Shown piece by piece: positions 20,181-28,559 of a stretch of DNA of 64,000 nt; position 1 is the stretch's first letter, and every line of letters starts with the position of its first letter. A program made the translations under genes and the position numbers. Below the pieces are notes generated by a model, which did no database searches, was not told the origin of the DNA, and saw only the letters and a list, made by a program, of their open reading frames with translations. The stretch covers positions 1 through 64,000 of the forward strand of contig JABXJV010000421.1 in the NCBI GenBank assembly GCA_013375355.1. Direction: 5' to 3'. Source of the stretch: Candidatus Helarchaeota archaeon. GTDB taxonomy: Archaea > Asgardarchaeota > Lokiarchaeia > Helarchaeales > JABXJV01.

Positions 20181-20408
20181 ATGTTACCTTGTTTTAAATG
20201 TAAAAAATGCGACACGAATTGGATTATTGATATTTATTCAGATTCCAAAGAAGGCATTATTCAAAAATTCATGAGTCAAATGTGTTGTCCAATTTGTGGA
20301 AAAAGAGATTTAAGAGTTTGCTTTATTCAAAAATTACAAGATAAAATTCCTGATATAATTCAAGAATCAATTAATGATTATGATGAAATATCTCAGTCCC
20401 TAATTTAA
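20181..20408 (+). CDS. Small zinc-ribbon protein, start uncertain
   Basis: About 75 residues from ATG 20181; a TTG at 20169 is also in frame. CFKCKKC near the N-terminus and CCPICGKRDLRVC further on give a four-cysteine zinc ribbon. Upstream, an ATG at 20150 with a good Shine-Dalgarno-like GTGAG opens another frame (MPKVLGFDKIDVTLF, then stop) that would run straight into KCKKC if one T of the TTTT at about 20192-20195 were removed. So this may be a longer gene with a one-base frameshift or sequence error. The function is unknown. Confidence 0.6.
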   Translation: MLPCFKCKKCDTNWIIDIYSDSKEGIIQKFMSQMCCPICGKRDLRVCFIQKLQDKIPDIIQESINDYDEISQSLI

Positions 20409-20436
20409 ATACTTTGAAATTTTGTTCATTTATTAA

Positions 20437-20727
20437 TTAGGTTCCACGTCTTCTATATTTACATCCTTTTATCGGGCAAAACCTATAAAGAGGGGCTGAA
20501 GACCCAGCTACTGGTCGTCGAAGGATCCATCCCGCATTCCATCCATGCTTTGGACAATGATATTTTTCGCTTTGATCTAATTTTTTATCTAAATCTTCTT
20601 GTGTTTCTTTAAAATTACATACTTCATGGCTTTCTCTATATTTTTCATTAACTGGACATTCATTCCCTTTACGCGGGTTATCCTCAGAATTTATACAGCC
20701 AGTACAATCAACGGGGAATTTCTCCAC
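20437..20727 (-). CDS. Cysteine-rich small protein (96 aa)
   Basis: A 96-residue protein with cysteines in a CxxC (DCTGC) near the N-terminus, then C-P-V, VCNF, YHCPKHGW, and a closing FCPIKGCKYRRR. Seven or so Cys plus two His suggest one or two zinc or Fe-S sites. The C-terminus is basic. No family is recognised. It is convergent with the zinc-ribbon gene just upstream, with a 28-bp gap. Confidence 0.65.
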   Translation of the reverse strand: MEKFPVDCTGCINSEDNPRKGNECPVNEKYRESHEVCNFKETQEDLDKKLDQSEKYHCPKHGWNAGWILRRPVAGSSAPLYRFCPIKGCKYRRRGT

Positions 20728-20894
20728 CTCATTTATATTGCTAATATTACCAAAATTGTCATTTTAATTTATAATATAATATTCGTTTAATTTTTAATAA
20801 ATTAACTTCATATTATCCTTAAAAATAAAAATAATTTATTTTCACTATAAAGAATTAAAGTCCTACGATTTTTTAATAAGAGGAGAAATTAATT

Positions 20895-22415
20895 ATGATC
20901 GCTGCTATTTGGAATCAACGTTTAATAACGGCAGTAGAACGGGCTAGATTAGCTCATAATGTATTTTGCGCATATAACGCAAATATCGATGCAAAAGAAT
21001 ATATTAATGCACAAAAAATTCATGTGGCATTCTTAAAAGATCCTGATCTGGTAGATAGAGTAAGAGCTGCAGTAAAAAATCCTCCCGATGAAATTCGAGC
21101 ACCAGCAGATTTTTTTGCTGGATTGTATTTGTCCATGAAAGAAGGAAAATCATTACAATGGGAAGTTCGAGAAAAAAATAAAGAAATGTTAGAATGGTTC
21201 GATATATACTTTGAAAATCCCGATGAAATGAGAATGGGTGGGCAAACAGGAATAATAGCTAATTTACTTTCTATCTTAGGTGTAGAATCTATTGTATATT
21301 TACCTTTGTTATCAAAAAGACAGACAGAAATATTTAGAAAGGACCGGATTTTTTTTCCTATAAATAAAAACGATGTAGCAGAATTTGTACCTATTCATGA
21401 TGCGTATCGACCTGATGATGATACAAAAATTAATTGGGTATTTGAATTTCGAGAAGATGGTAAATTTCCGGTTCCTATTGAAAACAATGAGATACTTTCT
21501 GCACCTCGCACAAATAGATTTATCGTAGCAAGTAGACCCCCAGGATTAATTCCTCTATGTGACTCAGAAATAGAAAAAATTCTACCTCAAATTGGAGAAC
21601 GTGTTGACAGAGTTATTGTTGGAGGATACCAACATCTTCGAGAACGTTATCCCGATGGGAAAACATGTTCAGATTATTTAGATTTAATTGTGAAACAATT
21701 ATTATTGCTAAAATCTAAAAATTTCGCTTTAAGGATCCATATGGAATTTGCCGGAATTCCAAATGAACATATTAGGAGAGATATATTGCTGAAAATTTCT
21801 CCCCAAATAAATAGTATTGGTTTAAATGAAGTTGAAATTTTAATGGCCCTTAAAATCCTTGAATGTGAAGATGAAATTGAAATAATTAAAACGAATGAAG
21901 ATGCTTATACGTTATATTTGGGTATGCTAAAAATGGCGGAATTATTGGGTTTAGAGAGAATTCATCTTCATAATTTAGGCTATCATGTTCTATTATTAAA
22001 TAAATGGTATCCTACTTCCGCTTATGCTGCTAGAAATGCACTACTTTATGCTTCTAATATTGGGGCCACTCGAGCCCTCATGGGGGATTTTTATTCCCGA
22101 AGACCTGTGAGCTATGAAATTGAAATTGGAAAAACAGTAAGTATCTCTTATACAGGTTTAAAACAATTGGAATTATTTGCGGATAAAATGCTAAAACAAG
22201 GAGTTAAATTCGATAAAGATAAATTTATGGATGAAGGTATTTTGGAATTTGATAAATATTATGTGATTGTTGCCCCTGCTCAAATCGCTCCTTACCCTCA
22301 AAGTACTGTTGGTATTGGAGATTCTGTTAGTGCTGCTGCATTTATTGCAGATGAGGCCAGAGATCCTCATGGTGAAAAAGAACATTGTGTAAGTCCTGAA
22401 TCTGAACATATTTGA
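20895..22415 (+). CDS. ADP-dependent glucokinase/phosphofructokinase
   Basis: A 506-residue ribokinase-fold kinase of the archaeal ADP-GK/PfkC family, which uses ADP to phosphorylate glucose or fructose-6-phosphate in the modified Embden-Meyerhof pathway. The N-terminus has AYNANIDA (substrate-binding NxD), GGQTGIIANLL follows, and the catalytic GIGD (G473-D476) sits in VGIGDSVSAAAF. It is somewhat longer than usual (about 450-460 aa). Glucokinase and phosphofructokinase activity cannot be told apart by eye. An AGGAG box precedes the ATG. Confidence 0.85.
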   Translation: MIAAIWNQRLITAVERARLAHNVFCAYNANIDAKEYINAQKIHVAFLKDPDLVDRVRAAVKNPPDEIRAPADFFAGLYLSMKEGKSLQWEVREKNKEMLEWFDIYFENPDEMRMGGQTGIIANLLSILGVESIVYLPLLSKRQTEIFRKDRIFFPINKNDVAEFVPIHDAYRPDDDTKINWVFEFREDGKFPVPIENNEILSAPRTNRFIVASRPPGLIPLCDSEIEKILPQIGERVDRVIVGGYQHLRERYPDGKTCSDYLDLIVKQLLLLKSKNFALRIHMEFAGIPNEHIRRDILLKISPQINSIGLNEVEILMALKILECEDEIEIIKTNEDAYTLYLGMLKMAELLGLERIHLHNLGYHVLLLNKWYPTSAYAARNALLYASNIGATRALMGDFYSRRPVSYEIEIGKTVSISYTGLKQLELFADKMLKQGVKFDKDKFMDEGILEFDKYYVIVAPAQIAPYPQSTVGIGDSVSAAAFIADEARDPHGEKEHCVSPESEHI

Positions 22416-22440
22416 CATTTTTTCTTGTTTTTATTTAACT

Positions 22441-22463
22441 TCTCCAGTAGAAATTAAGGAGTT
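22441..22463 (+). promoter_or_regulatory. ORB-like box 1
   Basis: TCTCCAGTAGAAA followed by TTAAGGAGTT. It fits the ORB pattern of a CCAGTGGAAA-like dyad and then a G-run, although the G-run is interrupted (GGAG). Confidence 0.5.
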
Positions 22464-22662
22464 TTTTGATTTTATGTCAAATCTATTTGAGCTAATTTAT
22501 TCTATTTCTAATAACCATAATAATTAAGTCAAATCGTTTAGAGTTAAATAATTTCTATGGCCTGGCGTTGACTTTACATTTGTTTGTAAATACTTAAAAT
22601 CAATCTTACTAAATCCATTTACAAACATTTAATTTTTTGATTAATTTAAAAATATCTCAATA

Positions 22663-22686
22663 GACTCCATCATTTCCATTGGAATT
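22663..22686 (-). promoter_or_regulatory. ORB-like box 2
   Basis: On the minus strand it reads TTCCAATGGAAA, then TGATGGAGTC. The dyad half is identical to box 3; the G-run is weak. Confidence 0.5.
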
Positions 22687-22850
22687 TTACAATAGCTATT
22701 TCATTTAAATATATAATCAACAAAATTTTATAAAATTATAAAGTTTAATTCACATAGACTTTATAAACCCTTTTTATCCATAACTAACGACTAATATTAT
22801 TATCATATATAAAGAGATAATAATTATATAGCTCAGCATATTATTATCAG

Positions 22851-22874
22851 TTCCAATGGAAAAAAAGGGGTGTT
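22851..22874 (+). promoter_or_regulatory. ORB-like box 3
   Basis: TTCCAATGGAAA, then AAAAGGGGTGTT. This is a good match to the mini-ORB pattern (dyad plus GGGGT). Confidence 0.65.
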
Positions 22875-23065
22875 AAAATCAATTTTTTTCTCTATAAACC
22901 TAGCAAAAATGTTAGGCTTGAAGAAAAAATATAGAAAACTATAATAGAAATTAAGCTTAAAACAAATAAAATTTTAATTTAATATTATTGTTAACAAATA
23001 ATTAAGTTTATAAAATCAAGTCTTATAACTTGAAGACTTATTAATTTTTCTTAAATTAATTTTAT

Positions 23066-23090
23066 AACCCCTTCATTTCGACTGGAACTT
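23066..23090 (-). promoter_or_regulatory. ORB-like box 4
   Basis: On the minus strand it reads AAGTTCCAGTCGAAA, then TGAAGGGGTT. It shares GAAATGAAGGGGTT with the box at 26643. Confidence 0.65.
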
Positions 23091-23303
23091 AAATCTTAGT
23101 ATCATTTAGATGATAGCTTCATGTTATTAAATGGTTATTTCAAATCAAAAGAAAAACGAAAATTTATATTATAGAATATTATAAAGAATTAATACGAAAT
23201 CTTTCAGTTTTTTTAATATATTTACTATTTAAATGTCCATAAAAGCTAATTTTAAGTTTAATAACCATTGAAAAATTCTTTGTCTATCAGGAACAAAAAA
23301 AAC

Positions 23304-23348
23304 GTTTGTAAATAGAAGATCAAAAATTATAAATAACTATTTACAAAC
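23304..23348. promoter_or_regulatory. Perfect 12-bp inverted repeat flanking a TATA box
   Basis: GTTTGTAAATAG (23304-23315) and CTATTTACAAAC (23337-23348) are exact inverted arms with a TATA-like ATTATAAATAA between them. The next gene starts at 23360, so the transcript would be nearly leaderless and the arms would cover the promoter. A matching pair (10-bp arms) lies at 22582-22591 and 22617-22626. This looks like an operator, perhaps autoregulatory. Confidence 0.6.
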
Positions 23349-23359
23349 ACATAATAATT

Positions 23360-23776
23360 ATGGTTAAAGAAGAGGTATCAGGTATTATAATCAAAAATGG
23401 AAGAAAAATTATAGAAGATATTAATAGACAATTTAAATATGAGATGAAAATATATAATGAAATATTAAGAGAAAATCAAAATTTATTTTTACGCGACACT
23501 CATGTAAAGAGGGGTAAAAAAATCTATAAATATTGGTATAGATATGAGTGGGATCCTATAAAAAAAAGGACCGTACATAAATATGTAGGTAATATAAAAC
23601 CTAATGAAGAAGTTTCGGATCCACCAGTAAATCTTATAGAAACTCTTAATTTTAAAGAAATTAAGGGCACAAACGATATTATTTTATCATTAAAAGATTA
23701 CGAGCAAAACAGACCTCTTTTCCACAAATGTAAAATTCAGTATATAATAAAAGAAAGTAAAAAGATTAAAACATAA
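23360..23776 (+). CDS. Small basic uncharacterised protein beside the origin (138 aa)
   Basis: 138 residues, lysine-rich, with an N-terminal amphipathic part and a central strand-rich stretch, KRGKKIYKYWYRYEWDP then KKRTVHKYVG. That centre resembles the short beta segment (KYYYLYEYW-RDP-KYIGK type) found in small DNA-related proteins of archaea. The function is unknown. It is the first gene to the right of the probable origin and its promoter sits inside a 12-bp inverted repeat, so a DNA-binding or origin-linked role is possible but unproven. Confidence 0.65.
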   Translation: MVKEEVSGIIIKNGRKIIEDINRQFKYEMKIYNEILRENQNLFLRDTHVKRGKKIYKYWYRYEWDPIKKRTVHKYVGNIKPNEEVSDPPVNLIETLNFKEIKGTNDIILSLKDYEQNRPLFHKCKIQYIIKESKKIKT

Positions 23777-23801
23777 AAATTAATTAACACACTTTTAATT
23801 T

Positions 23802-25217
23802 ATGGAAAAGAAAAATCTTTTTGACAAAAAGATATTCATTTTTGATTTAGATGGGGTAATTTACTTAGGGAATCAAATAGTTCCTGGAGCACTTGAAGTA
23901 ATTAACAAATTAGAAGAATTAAGAAAAAAGATTTATTATCTTACAAACAATTCAACAAGGACCCGGGAGGATTATGTTAAGAAATTAGAAAAGATGGGGA
24001 TAAAATCAAAAATTGAAAACATTATAACAAGTGCTTATGCAGCAGCTTTATATTTAAGGAATAAAGAAATAAAAAAGAAAAAAAAAGCAAATGTTTTTGT
24101 TATTGGGGAAACAGGTATCGTATCAGAATTAGAGAAAATGGGGTTTAAAACATATACAGATTTCAAAGAAGAATTAAAGATTAATTATGTCGTAGTTGGT
24201 TTAGATAGTAATTTCGATTATAAAAAATTATCAGGGGGCTTATATTATATTTCAAAAGGTGCTGAATTTATAGCAACTAACGCCGATCCTACCCTTCCAA
24301 CTGAAAAATATGCTTTACCAGGAGCAGGAACAATGGTATCTGCATTAGAAACAGCCACAAATAAAAAACCTTCTGTAATTATTGGAAAGCCAAATCCTTA
24401 TACTATAGATTCAATTTTGAAGAGAGAAAAAGTCCGGTCCCAAGATGCAGTAATGGTAGGAGACAGAATTTCGACTGATATATTAGCAGGAAAAAATGCA
24501 AATACAACAACTGTTTTTGTTAAAACTGGAGCTGGAAACAAAGAAGCTAGTAAAAGTCAATCAGAAAATATTTTTCCAGATTTAATATTGAACTCAGTAA
24601 AAGATCTTCTCCAATTACTAAAAGAGAAGAAAGCTGATACAACAATGAGAATAGCGAAACCATCTAAATTTTATTTCTTTCTGGAAAATTTTGCAAAATA
24701 TACGGCTTTTGAACGTATGGAAATGATTAATTTATTCAAACAAATATTAAAGGAGCAAGAATTGGTATTAAAGAATTATAAACAAGAATTTTCACAAATT
24801 TGGAAAAATTGGGGAGATGAATATGGTGGAGCAGAGGTCGCGAACTTTTTTGAAAATAATTGTGTGGATTTAATGTTAAAATGGTTAGCTGTGATATTTC
24901 CATTTAGGAAAGAGGATTTTAAAATAAATATTAAGAAGGGAGGAACTAATGTAGATGTTGTTATGGACATTTCATATTTTTTTACAGAAAAAGAATTAAA
25001 TTTTATCGAATTTTTAATTAAAGAATTTGCCATCGAAGAGATAACGGCACAAGTAGCATTAATTAGGACATTGGCGGAGACAATTTTAATTTTTTGTCAA
25101 ATTTGGAATGAAATCAGCGGTTATGATTTTACTATGATGCCAGAAGAAGAAAAAACAAATAAAAATGGCAAAGGTATTGCTTTCAACATGCTTTTTACTT
25201 TAAGGCCATCTTTTTAA
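23802..25217 (+). CDS. NagD/PGP-type HAD phosphatase fused to an unrecognised C-terminal domain
   Basis: 471 residues. Residues 1-265 form a HAD type IIA phosphatase: FDLDGVIYLGN (catalytic D-x-D), LTNNSTRTREDY (motif II with cap), NADPTLPTE, IGKPNPYT (motif III) and MVGDRISTDILAGKNA (motif IV). Typical members end here. Residues about 270-471 are an extra domain with many aromatic and acidic residues (ERMEMINLFKQILKEQ, FFENNCVDLMLKWL, KELNFIEFLIKEF), mostly helical, with no family I recognise. No linker error is visible, so it looks like a true fusion. Substrates of the family include phosphoglycolate and nucleotides. Confidence 0.82.
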   Translation: MEKKNLFDKKIFIFDLDGVIYLGNQIVPGALEVINKLEELRKKIYYLTNNSTRTREDYVKKLEKMGIKSKIENIITSAYAAALYLRNKEIKKKKKANVFVIGETGIVSELEKMGFKTYTDFKEELKINYVVVGLDSNFDYKKLSGGLYYISKGAEFIATNADPTLPTEKYALPGAGTMVSALETATNKKPSVIIGKPNPYTIDSILKREKVRSQDAVMVGDRISTDILAGKNANTTTVFVKTGAGNKEASKSQSENIFPDLILNSVKDLLQLLKEKKADTTMRIAKPSKFYFFLENFAKYTAFERMEMINLFKQILKEQELVLKNYKQEFSQIWKNWGDEYGGAEVANFFENNCVDLMLKWLAVIFPFRKEDFKINIKKGGTNVDVVMDISYFFTEKELNFIEFLIKEFAIEEITAQVALIRTLAETILIFCQIWNEISGYDFTMMPEEEKTNKNGKGIAFNMLFTLRPSF

Positions 25218-25307
25218 TTCATGCTTGATCCATTTAATTTTCACTATTTTTTTCGTGTAGTTTAATTATAAAAGTCTAAAAGTGTAGGGCGGAAAGGTGT
25301 AAAATCG

Positions 25308-25907
25308 ATGATAATTGATTTTGGTTCTAAGACGATTCAAAGTAAAATTGTATTTTATGGACCTGCAATGAGTGGTAAAACAACGGCACTTCAATACCTA
25401 TTTAAAAAATTTAATGGTGAGTTAGTTTCGATAACAACTAGTCATTTAGAAAAACCTAGAACATTATTTTATGATTATGGGTGCATAGAACTTAAATTTG
25501 GAGTTTGGAAATTAAAGCTCAATTTATGGACTGCCACCGGGCAAGATTTTTATTGTGCTACACGAAGCACGGTATTACAAGGGGTTGATGGAATAATTTT
25601 CGTCGCTGATTCTCGAAGAGAAATATTAGATGAAAATAAAAGAAGTTGGAGTGAATTATTAGCATATTTTGGCGACAAGCTTGTAAATATAATACCAATA
25701 ATTGTTTGTTTAAATAAGCAAGATCTAGAAAAGTTAACTCCTGTAGAATTATTCAAAGAGCATTTAAATTTGAATGTAAAAGTTGAAATAATTAAAATGA
25801 TAGCAATTAGAGGAGAAAATGTTTACGACGCATTTACAAGTATATTCAAAAATATATTTTCAATCCATAGTAACATAAAAGATACTATAAGTCATCAATT
25901 AAAATGA
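25308..25907 (+). CDS. MglA-like small GTPase
   Basis: A 199-residue Ras-superfamily GTPase. G1 is GPAMSGKT (18-25); the G3 region reads TATGQDFYCATRSTVLQGVDGIIFVADS, where the Q and the RxxVL(Q/K)GVDG stretch are typical of MglA/Arf-like GTPases; G4 is NKQD. There is no TPR fusion and no lipidation motif. MglA family members set polarity in bacteria; in Asgard archaea many such GTPases exist with unknown roles. A winged-helix gene on the other strand follows. Confidence 0.85.
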   Translation: MIIDFGSKTIQSKIVFYGPAMSGKTTALQYLFKKFNGELVSITTSHLEKPRTLFYDYGCIELKFGVWKLKLNLWTATGQDFYCATRSTVLQGVDGIIFVADSRREILDENKRSWSELLAYFGDKLVNIIPIIVCLNKQDLEKLTPVELFKEHLNLNVKVEIIKMIAIRGENVYDAFTSIFKNIFSIHSNIKDTISHQLK

Positions 25908-25998
25908 AAACTAAGTAAAATATTTATGAAACGTTTTAAAAAGTGTTTCTTTTATTTATGTAAAGTAAAAAATAAAAAAAATATTTAGAAAGAAAAAA

Positions 25999-26265
25999 TT
26001 ATTGAACTATTCTATAATAGATTAGAGGGCGACCGCGTTTTTTAGTTGAAACAGGAAATTTCTCGATTTTTTTATCACGCACAAATTCAATAATGTAATC
26101 ATATAATGTAGTTCGTGGTATACTTGTTAATTTACTTAATTCTCCTCTCGTAATTGGTCCCTTATCTCTAATTAGTTGATACAAGAAATTTTCTAATTTA
26201 ACATTTGAATCTAATATCCATCGTCCCCTAATTTTTTTTGGTATGGTTTCATCGAATAAACTCAT
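25999..26265 (-). CDS. Winged helix-turn-helix protein (88 aa)
   Basis: 88 residues with a helix-turn-helix typical of archaeal regulators: YQLIRDKGPITRGELSKLTSIPRTTLYDYIIEFV, then a basic wing (KKRGRPLIYY). There is no effector domain. Its upstream region carries an ORB-like box and several TTCACA/TGTGAA motifs that could be its own operators. Confidence 0.75.
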   Translation of the reverse strand: MSLFDETIPKKIRGRWILDSNVKLENFLYQLIRDKGPITRGELSKLTSIPRTTLYDYIIEFVRDKKIEKFPVSTKKRGRPLIYYRIVQ

Positions 26266-26785
26266 TTTGATGTCTCCTTTGTTTTTTATTATAAATTTAA
26301 TTAGATAAAATTATCAATTTTTTTATATATAAATTTTTTGGGTTTTGAGTGAAAAATAAGGAAATTCTCATGATGATCAAATCATAAAAAATAGAATTTT
26401 TGGTTTGGATTAAATAGAGATTTGTATAAATAATTATTTGAAGAAATATTCATGAAATCGAAAATATAATACATATTAACAATTTCACAAATTTACAAAT
26501 TCACTTTTTTGTGAATCACAAAAAATAAAGCCGACAAAAATCTTTATTTCTAAAAATAGACGAGTTTTCTTAATTTGTTATTCATTCACATGTTCACAAA
26601 GTGTAAAACGCGATTTTATAAATTCTTAAATTTCAAGAAAAATTTCCACAAGAAATGAAGGGGTTCAATTTCACTATTGTGAAATTGTATATTTTCGAAT
26701 TATAATACTAAAAATGCTTAAAATTAGCAAATAAAAAAAATTTTATTCATTGTGAATGAGTTGAATATGTGAATGAATGAAAATG
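26266..26785. promoter_or_regulatory. 520-bp noncoding region with ORB-like box and TTCACAA-type repeats
   Basis: No gene was found. An ORB-like box is at 26643-26666 (TTTCCACAAGAAA, then TGAAGGGGTTC). Around it are many TTCAC/GTGAA words: TTCACTTTTTTGTGAA near 26502, TTCATTCACATGTTCACAA near 26581, the palindrome CAATTTCAC-TATT-GTGAAATTG at 26667-26688, and TTCATTGTGAATGAG near 26747. It serves as the upstream region of the winged-helix gene and lies downstream of mutL. Confidence 0.55.
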
Positions 26786-28540
26786 TTAATTTCTTCGTTT
26801 GAACTTTTTTTCTAGAAAAGGTTTGTTGAAAGAAATTATTGTAGGTCTACCATGAGGACAAGAAAATGGATCATCACAATTTTTTAAATTATTAATTAAC
26901 TGTTCTATTCTTTTTTGTGATAAAGCTTGTCCCGCGCGTATAGAAGAATGACAAGCCATACTTTTAAAAATTAAATCTTGAATTTGACTATGGAACTCGT
27001 CTTTTCCAATATTTAAATCATCTAAGAATTCGGTTATTACTTTTTGATTTAAAATTTTTCCAAAAACCACAGGAACGCTTCTAATTATAAAAGTATTTCC
27101 TCCAAAATGTTTAATATCAAAACCGAAACTTGTTAATGTTTCTAAATTTTTAGAGTTTTGTAAAAAGATAGCTTCTTTTTGAGGAACATCAAAAGTTATA
27201 GGTTTTAATAAGATTTGAGATTTTGTAAATTTGCCAAAATTTTTTACTATTTTTTCATATTGTACTCGTTCTGCAGCTGCATGTTGGTCTATAAGATATA
27301 AGTTTTCATCATCTTGTGTGGCGATATAAGTGTTATGAAATTGTCCTATTAAATACATAGAAGGAAAATCAGTTTTTTTGGAGGTAATAATTGTACGAGC
27401 TTTAGTTTTTTCTAAGACTTGATCACTTTGAATCAATGAGTCTAGAGTTTTAGCCTTCGAAAAATATGATTTAGATTCTGCTAATTTTCTTTTTTTTGGC
27501 TTTGGTGTTTTTTCCACAGGAATAATTTTGGATTTCTGCAATTTTTGAGATATTACATCATAGACCGATTGATAGATTAGGTCCTCATTCAAAAATCTAA
27601 TTTCTTTTTTTGTGGGATGAATATTAACATCTATTTGTTCAGGATTAATAAGAATTGAGAGGATTACAATTGGGTGGCGTTTTTTTGGAATTAAATTACC
27701 ATATGCATCCTCAACCGCTCTACTAACTAAATTAGACCTAATAGTTCGATTGTTAACATAAATAGCTTGATAATCTCGATTTATTTTTGAAATTGTGGGT
27801 TTGCTAATAAATCCATAAATTTGAAATTCATTTTCAAATTTAATAGGAATCATTTCTTTAGCTATTTCTTTGCCGTAAATATAGGCAATATTTTCTAGAT
27901 AAGACAAATTAGTTATTTTTTCTGAGCTTTTAGGAGAAAATAAAATATTTTTATTGTTATGAAACAGATTAAATGAAATGGAAGGAAAGATTAATGCGTA
28001 TTTACTAATCACATCTATAATATGGTTTAATTCGGTTTCAGTTGATTTTAAATATTTTCTCCTTGCTGGTAAATTAAAAAATAAATTCTTAACAAAAATA
28101 GTCGTGCCTGTATTACATCCAATTTCATTAATTTCTTCAATATTTCCTGCTTTTATTCCAATTTTTATACCAACATCCTGGTCCTCGGTTTTTGTAATTA
28201 TTTCAAGTAAAGAAACAGCCGCAATGCTTGAAAGAGCTTCTCCTCTAAAGCCAAAAGTCGTTAAAGATTTTAAATCCGAAATATCTTCAATTTTACTTGT
28301 AGCATATCTTTCAAATGATAAAACAGCATCATCTTTGGTCATTCCTTCTCCATCATCAACAATCTCGATTAATTTTTTTCCCCCTTCAGTTATTTTAACT
28401 ACGATGGATGTTGCACCTGCATCAATTGAATTTTCAATTAATTCCTTAACAACAGATGCAGGTCTTTCAATGACTTCTCCTGCAGCAATTTTATTTCTTA
28501 AATTTTCATCCAAGATATGAATTTTTTTGCCCATAATCAA
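26786..28540 (-). CDS. mutL: DNA mismatch repair protein MutL
   Basis: A 584-residue mismatch-repair ATPase/endonuclease. The GHKL ATPase N-terminus shows IAAGEVIERPASVVKELIENSIDAG, DDGEGM and FGFRGEALSSI. The C-terminal endonuclease motif DQHAAAERVQYE begins at D418, and ACHSSIRAGQAL and CPHGRP complete the metal site, so this is a nicking MutL like those of bacteria lacking MutH. The adjacent Met3 is an alternative start. It follows mutS by 19 bp on the same strand, forming an operon. Confidence 0.95.
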   Translation of the reverse strand: MIMGKKIHILDENLRNKIAAGEVIERPASVVKELIENSIDAGATSIVVKITEGGKKLIEIVDDGEGMTKDDAVLSFERYATSKIEDISDLKSLTTFGFRGEALSSIAAVSLLEIITKTEDQDVGIKIGIKAGNIEEINEIGCNTGTTIFVKNLFFNLPARRKYLKSTETELNHIIDVISKYALIFPSISFNLFHNNKNILFSPKSSEKITNLSYLENIAYIYGKEIAKEMIPIKFENEFQIYGFISKPTISKINRDYQAIYVNNRTIRSNLVSRAVEDAYGNLIPKKRHPIVILSILINPEQIDVNIHPTKKEIRFLNEDLIYQSVYDVISQKLQKSKIIPVEKTPKPKKRKLAESKSYFSKAKTLDSLIQSDQVLEKTKARTIITSKKTDFPSMYLIGQFHNTYIATQDDENLYLIDQHAAAERVQYEKIVKNFGKFTKSQILLKPITFDVPQKEAIFLQNSKNLETLTSFGFDIKHFGGNTFIIRSVPVVFGKILNQKVITEFLDDLNIGKDEFHSQIQDLIFKSMACHSSIRAGQALSQKRIEQLINNLKNCDDPFSCPHGRPTIISFNKPFLEKKFKRRN

Positions 28541-28559
28541 AACTAACTCCGATTACAGT

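Larger units (their letters stand above)
22416..23359. other. Probable chromosomal replication origin (oriC)
   Basis: A 944-bp AT-rich gap without genes that holds four ORB-like boxes (Orc1/Cdc6 sites) in alternating orientation, at 22441, 22663, 22851 and 23066. The pairs 1-2 and 3-4 point their G-runs at each other across AT-rich stretches of about 200 bp, the geometry seen around unwinding elements of archaeal origins. Two inverted pairs of GTTTGTAAAT (22582/22617 and 23304/23337) are also present. A weaker ORB-like stretch may lie at 22764-22783. Two orc1/cdc6 genes are in the same window. Confidence 0.7.

Noticed and set aside
22416..23359. Mobile element or integration scar
   Set aside because: No terminal inverted repeats, target duplication, integrase or tRNA end was found around it.
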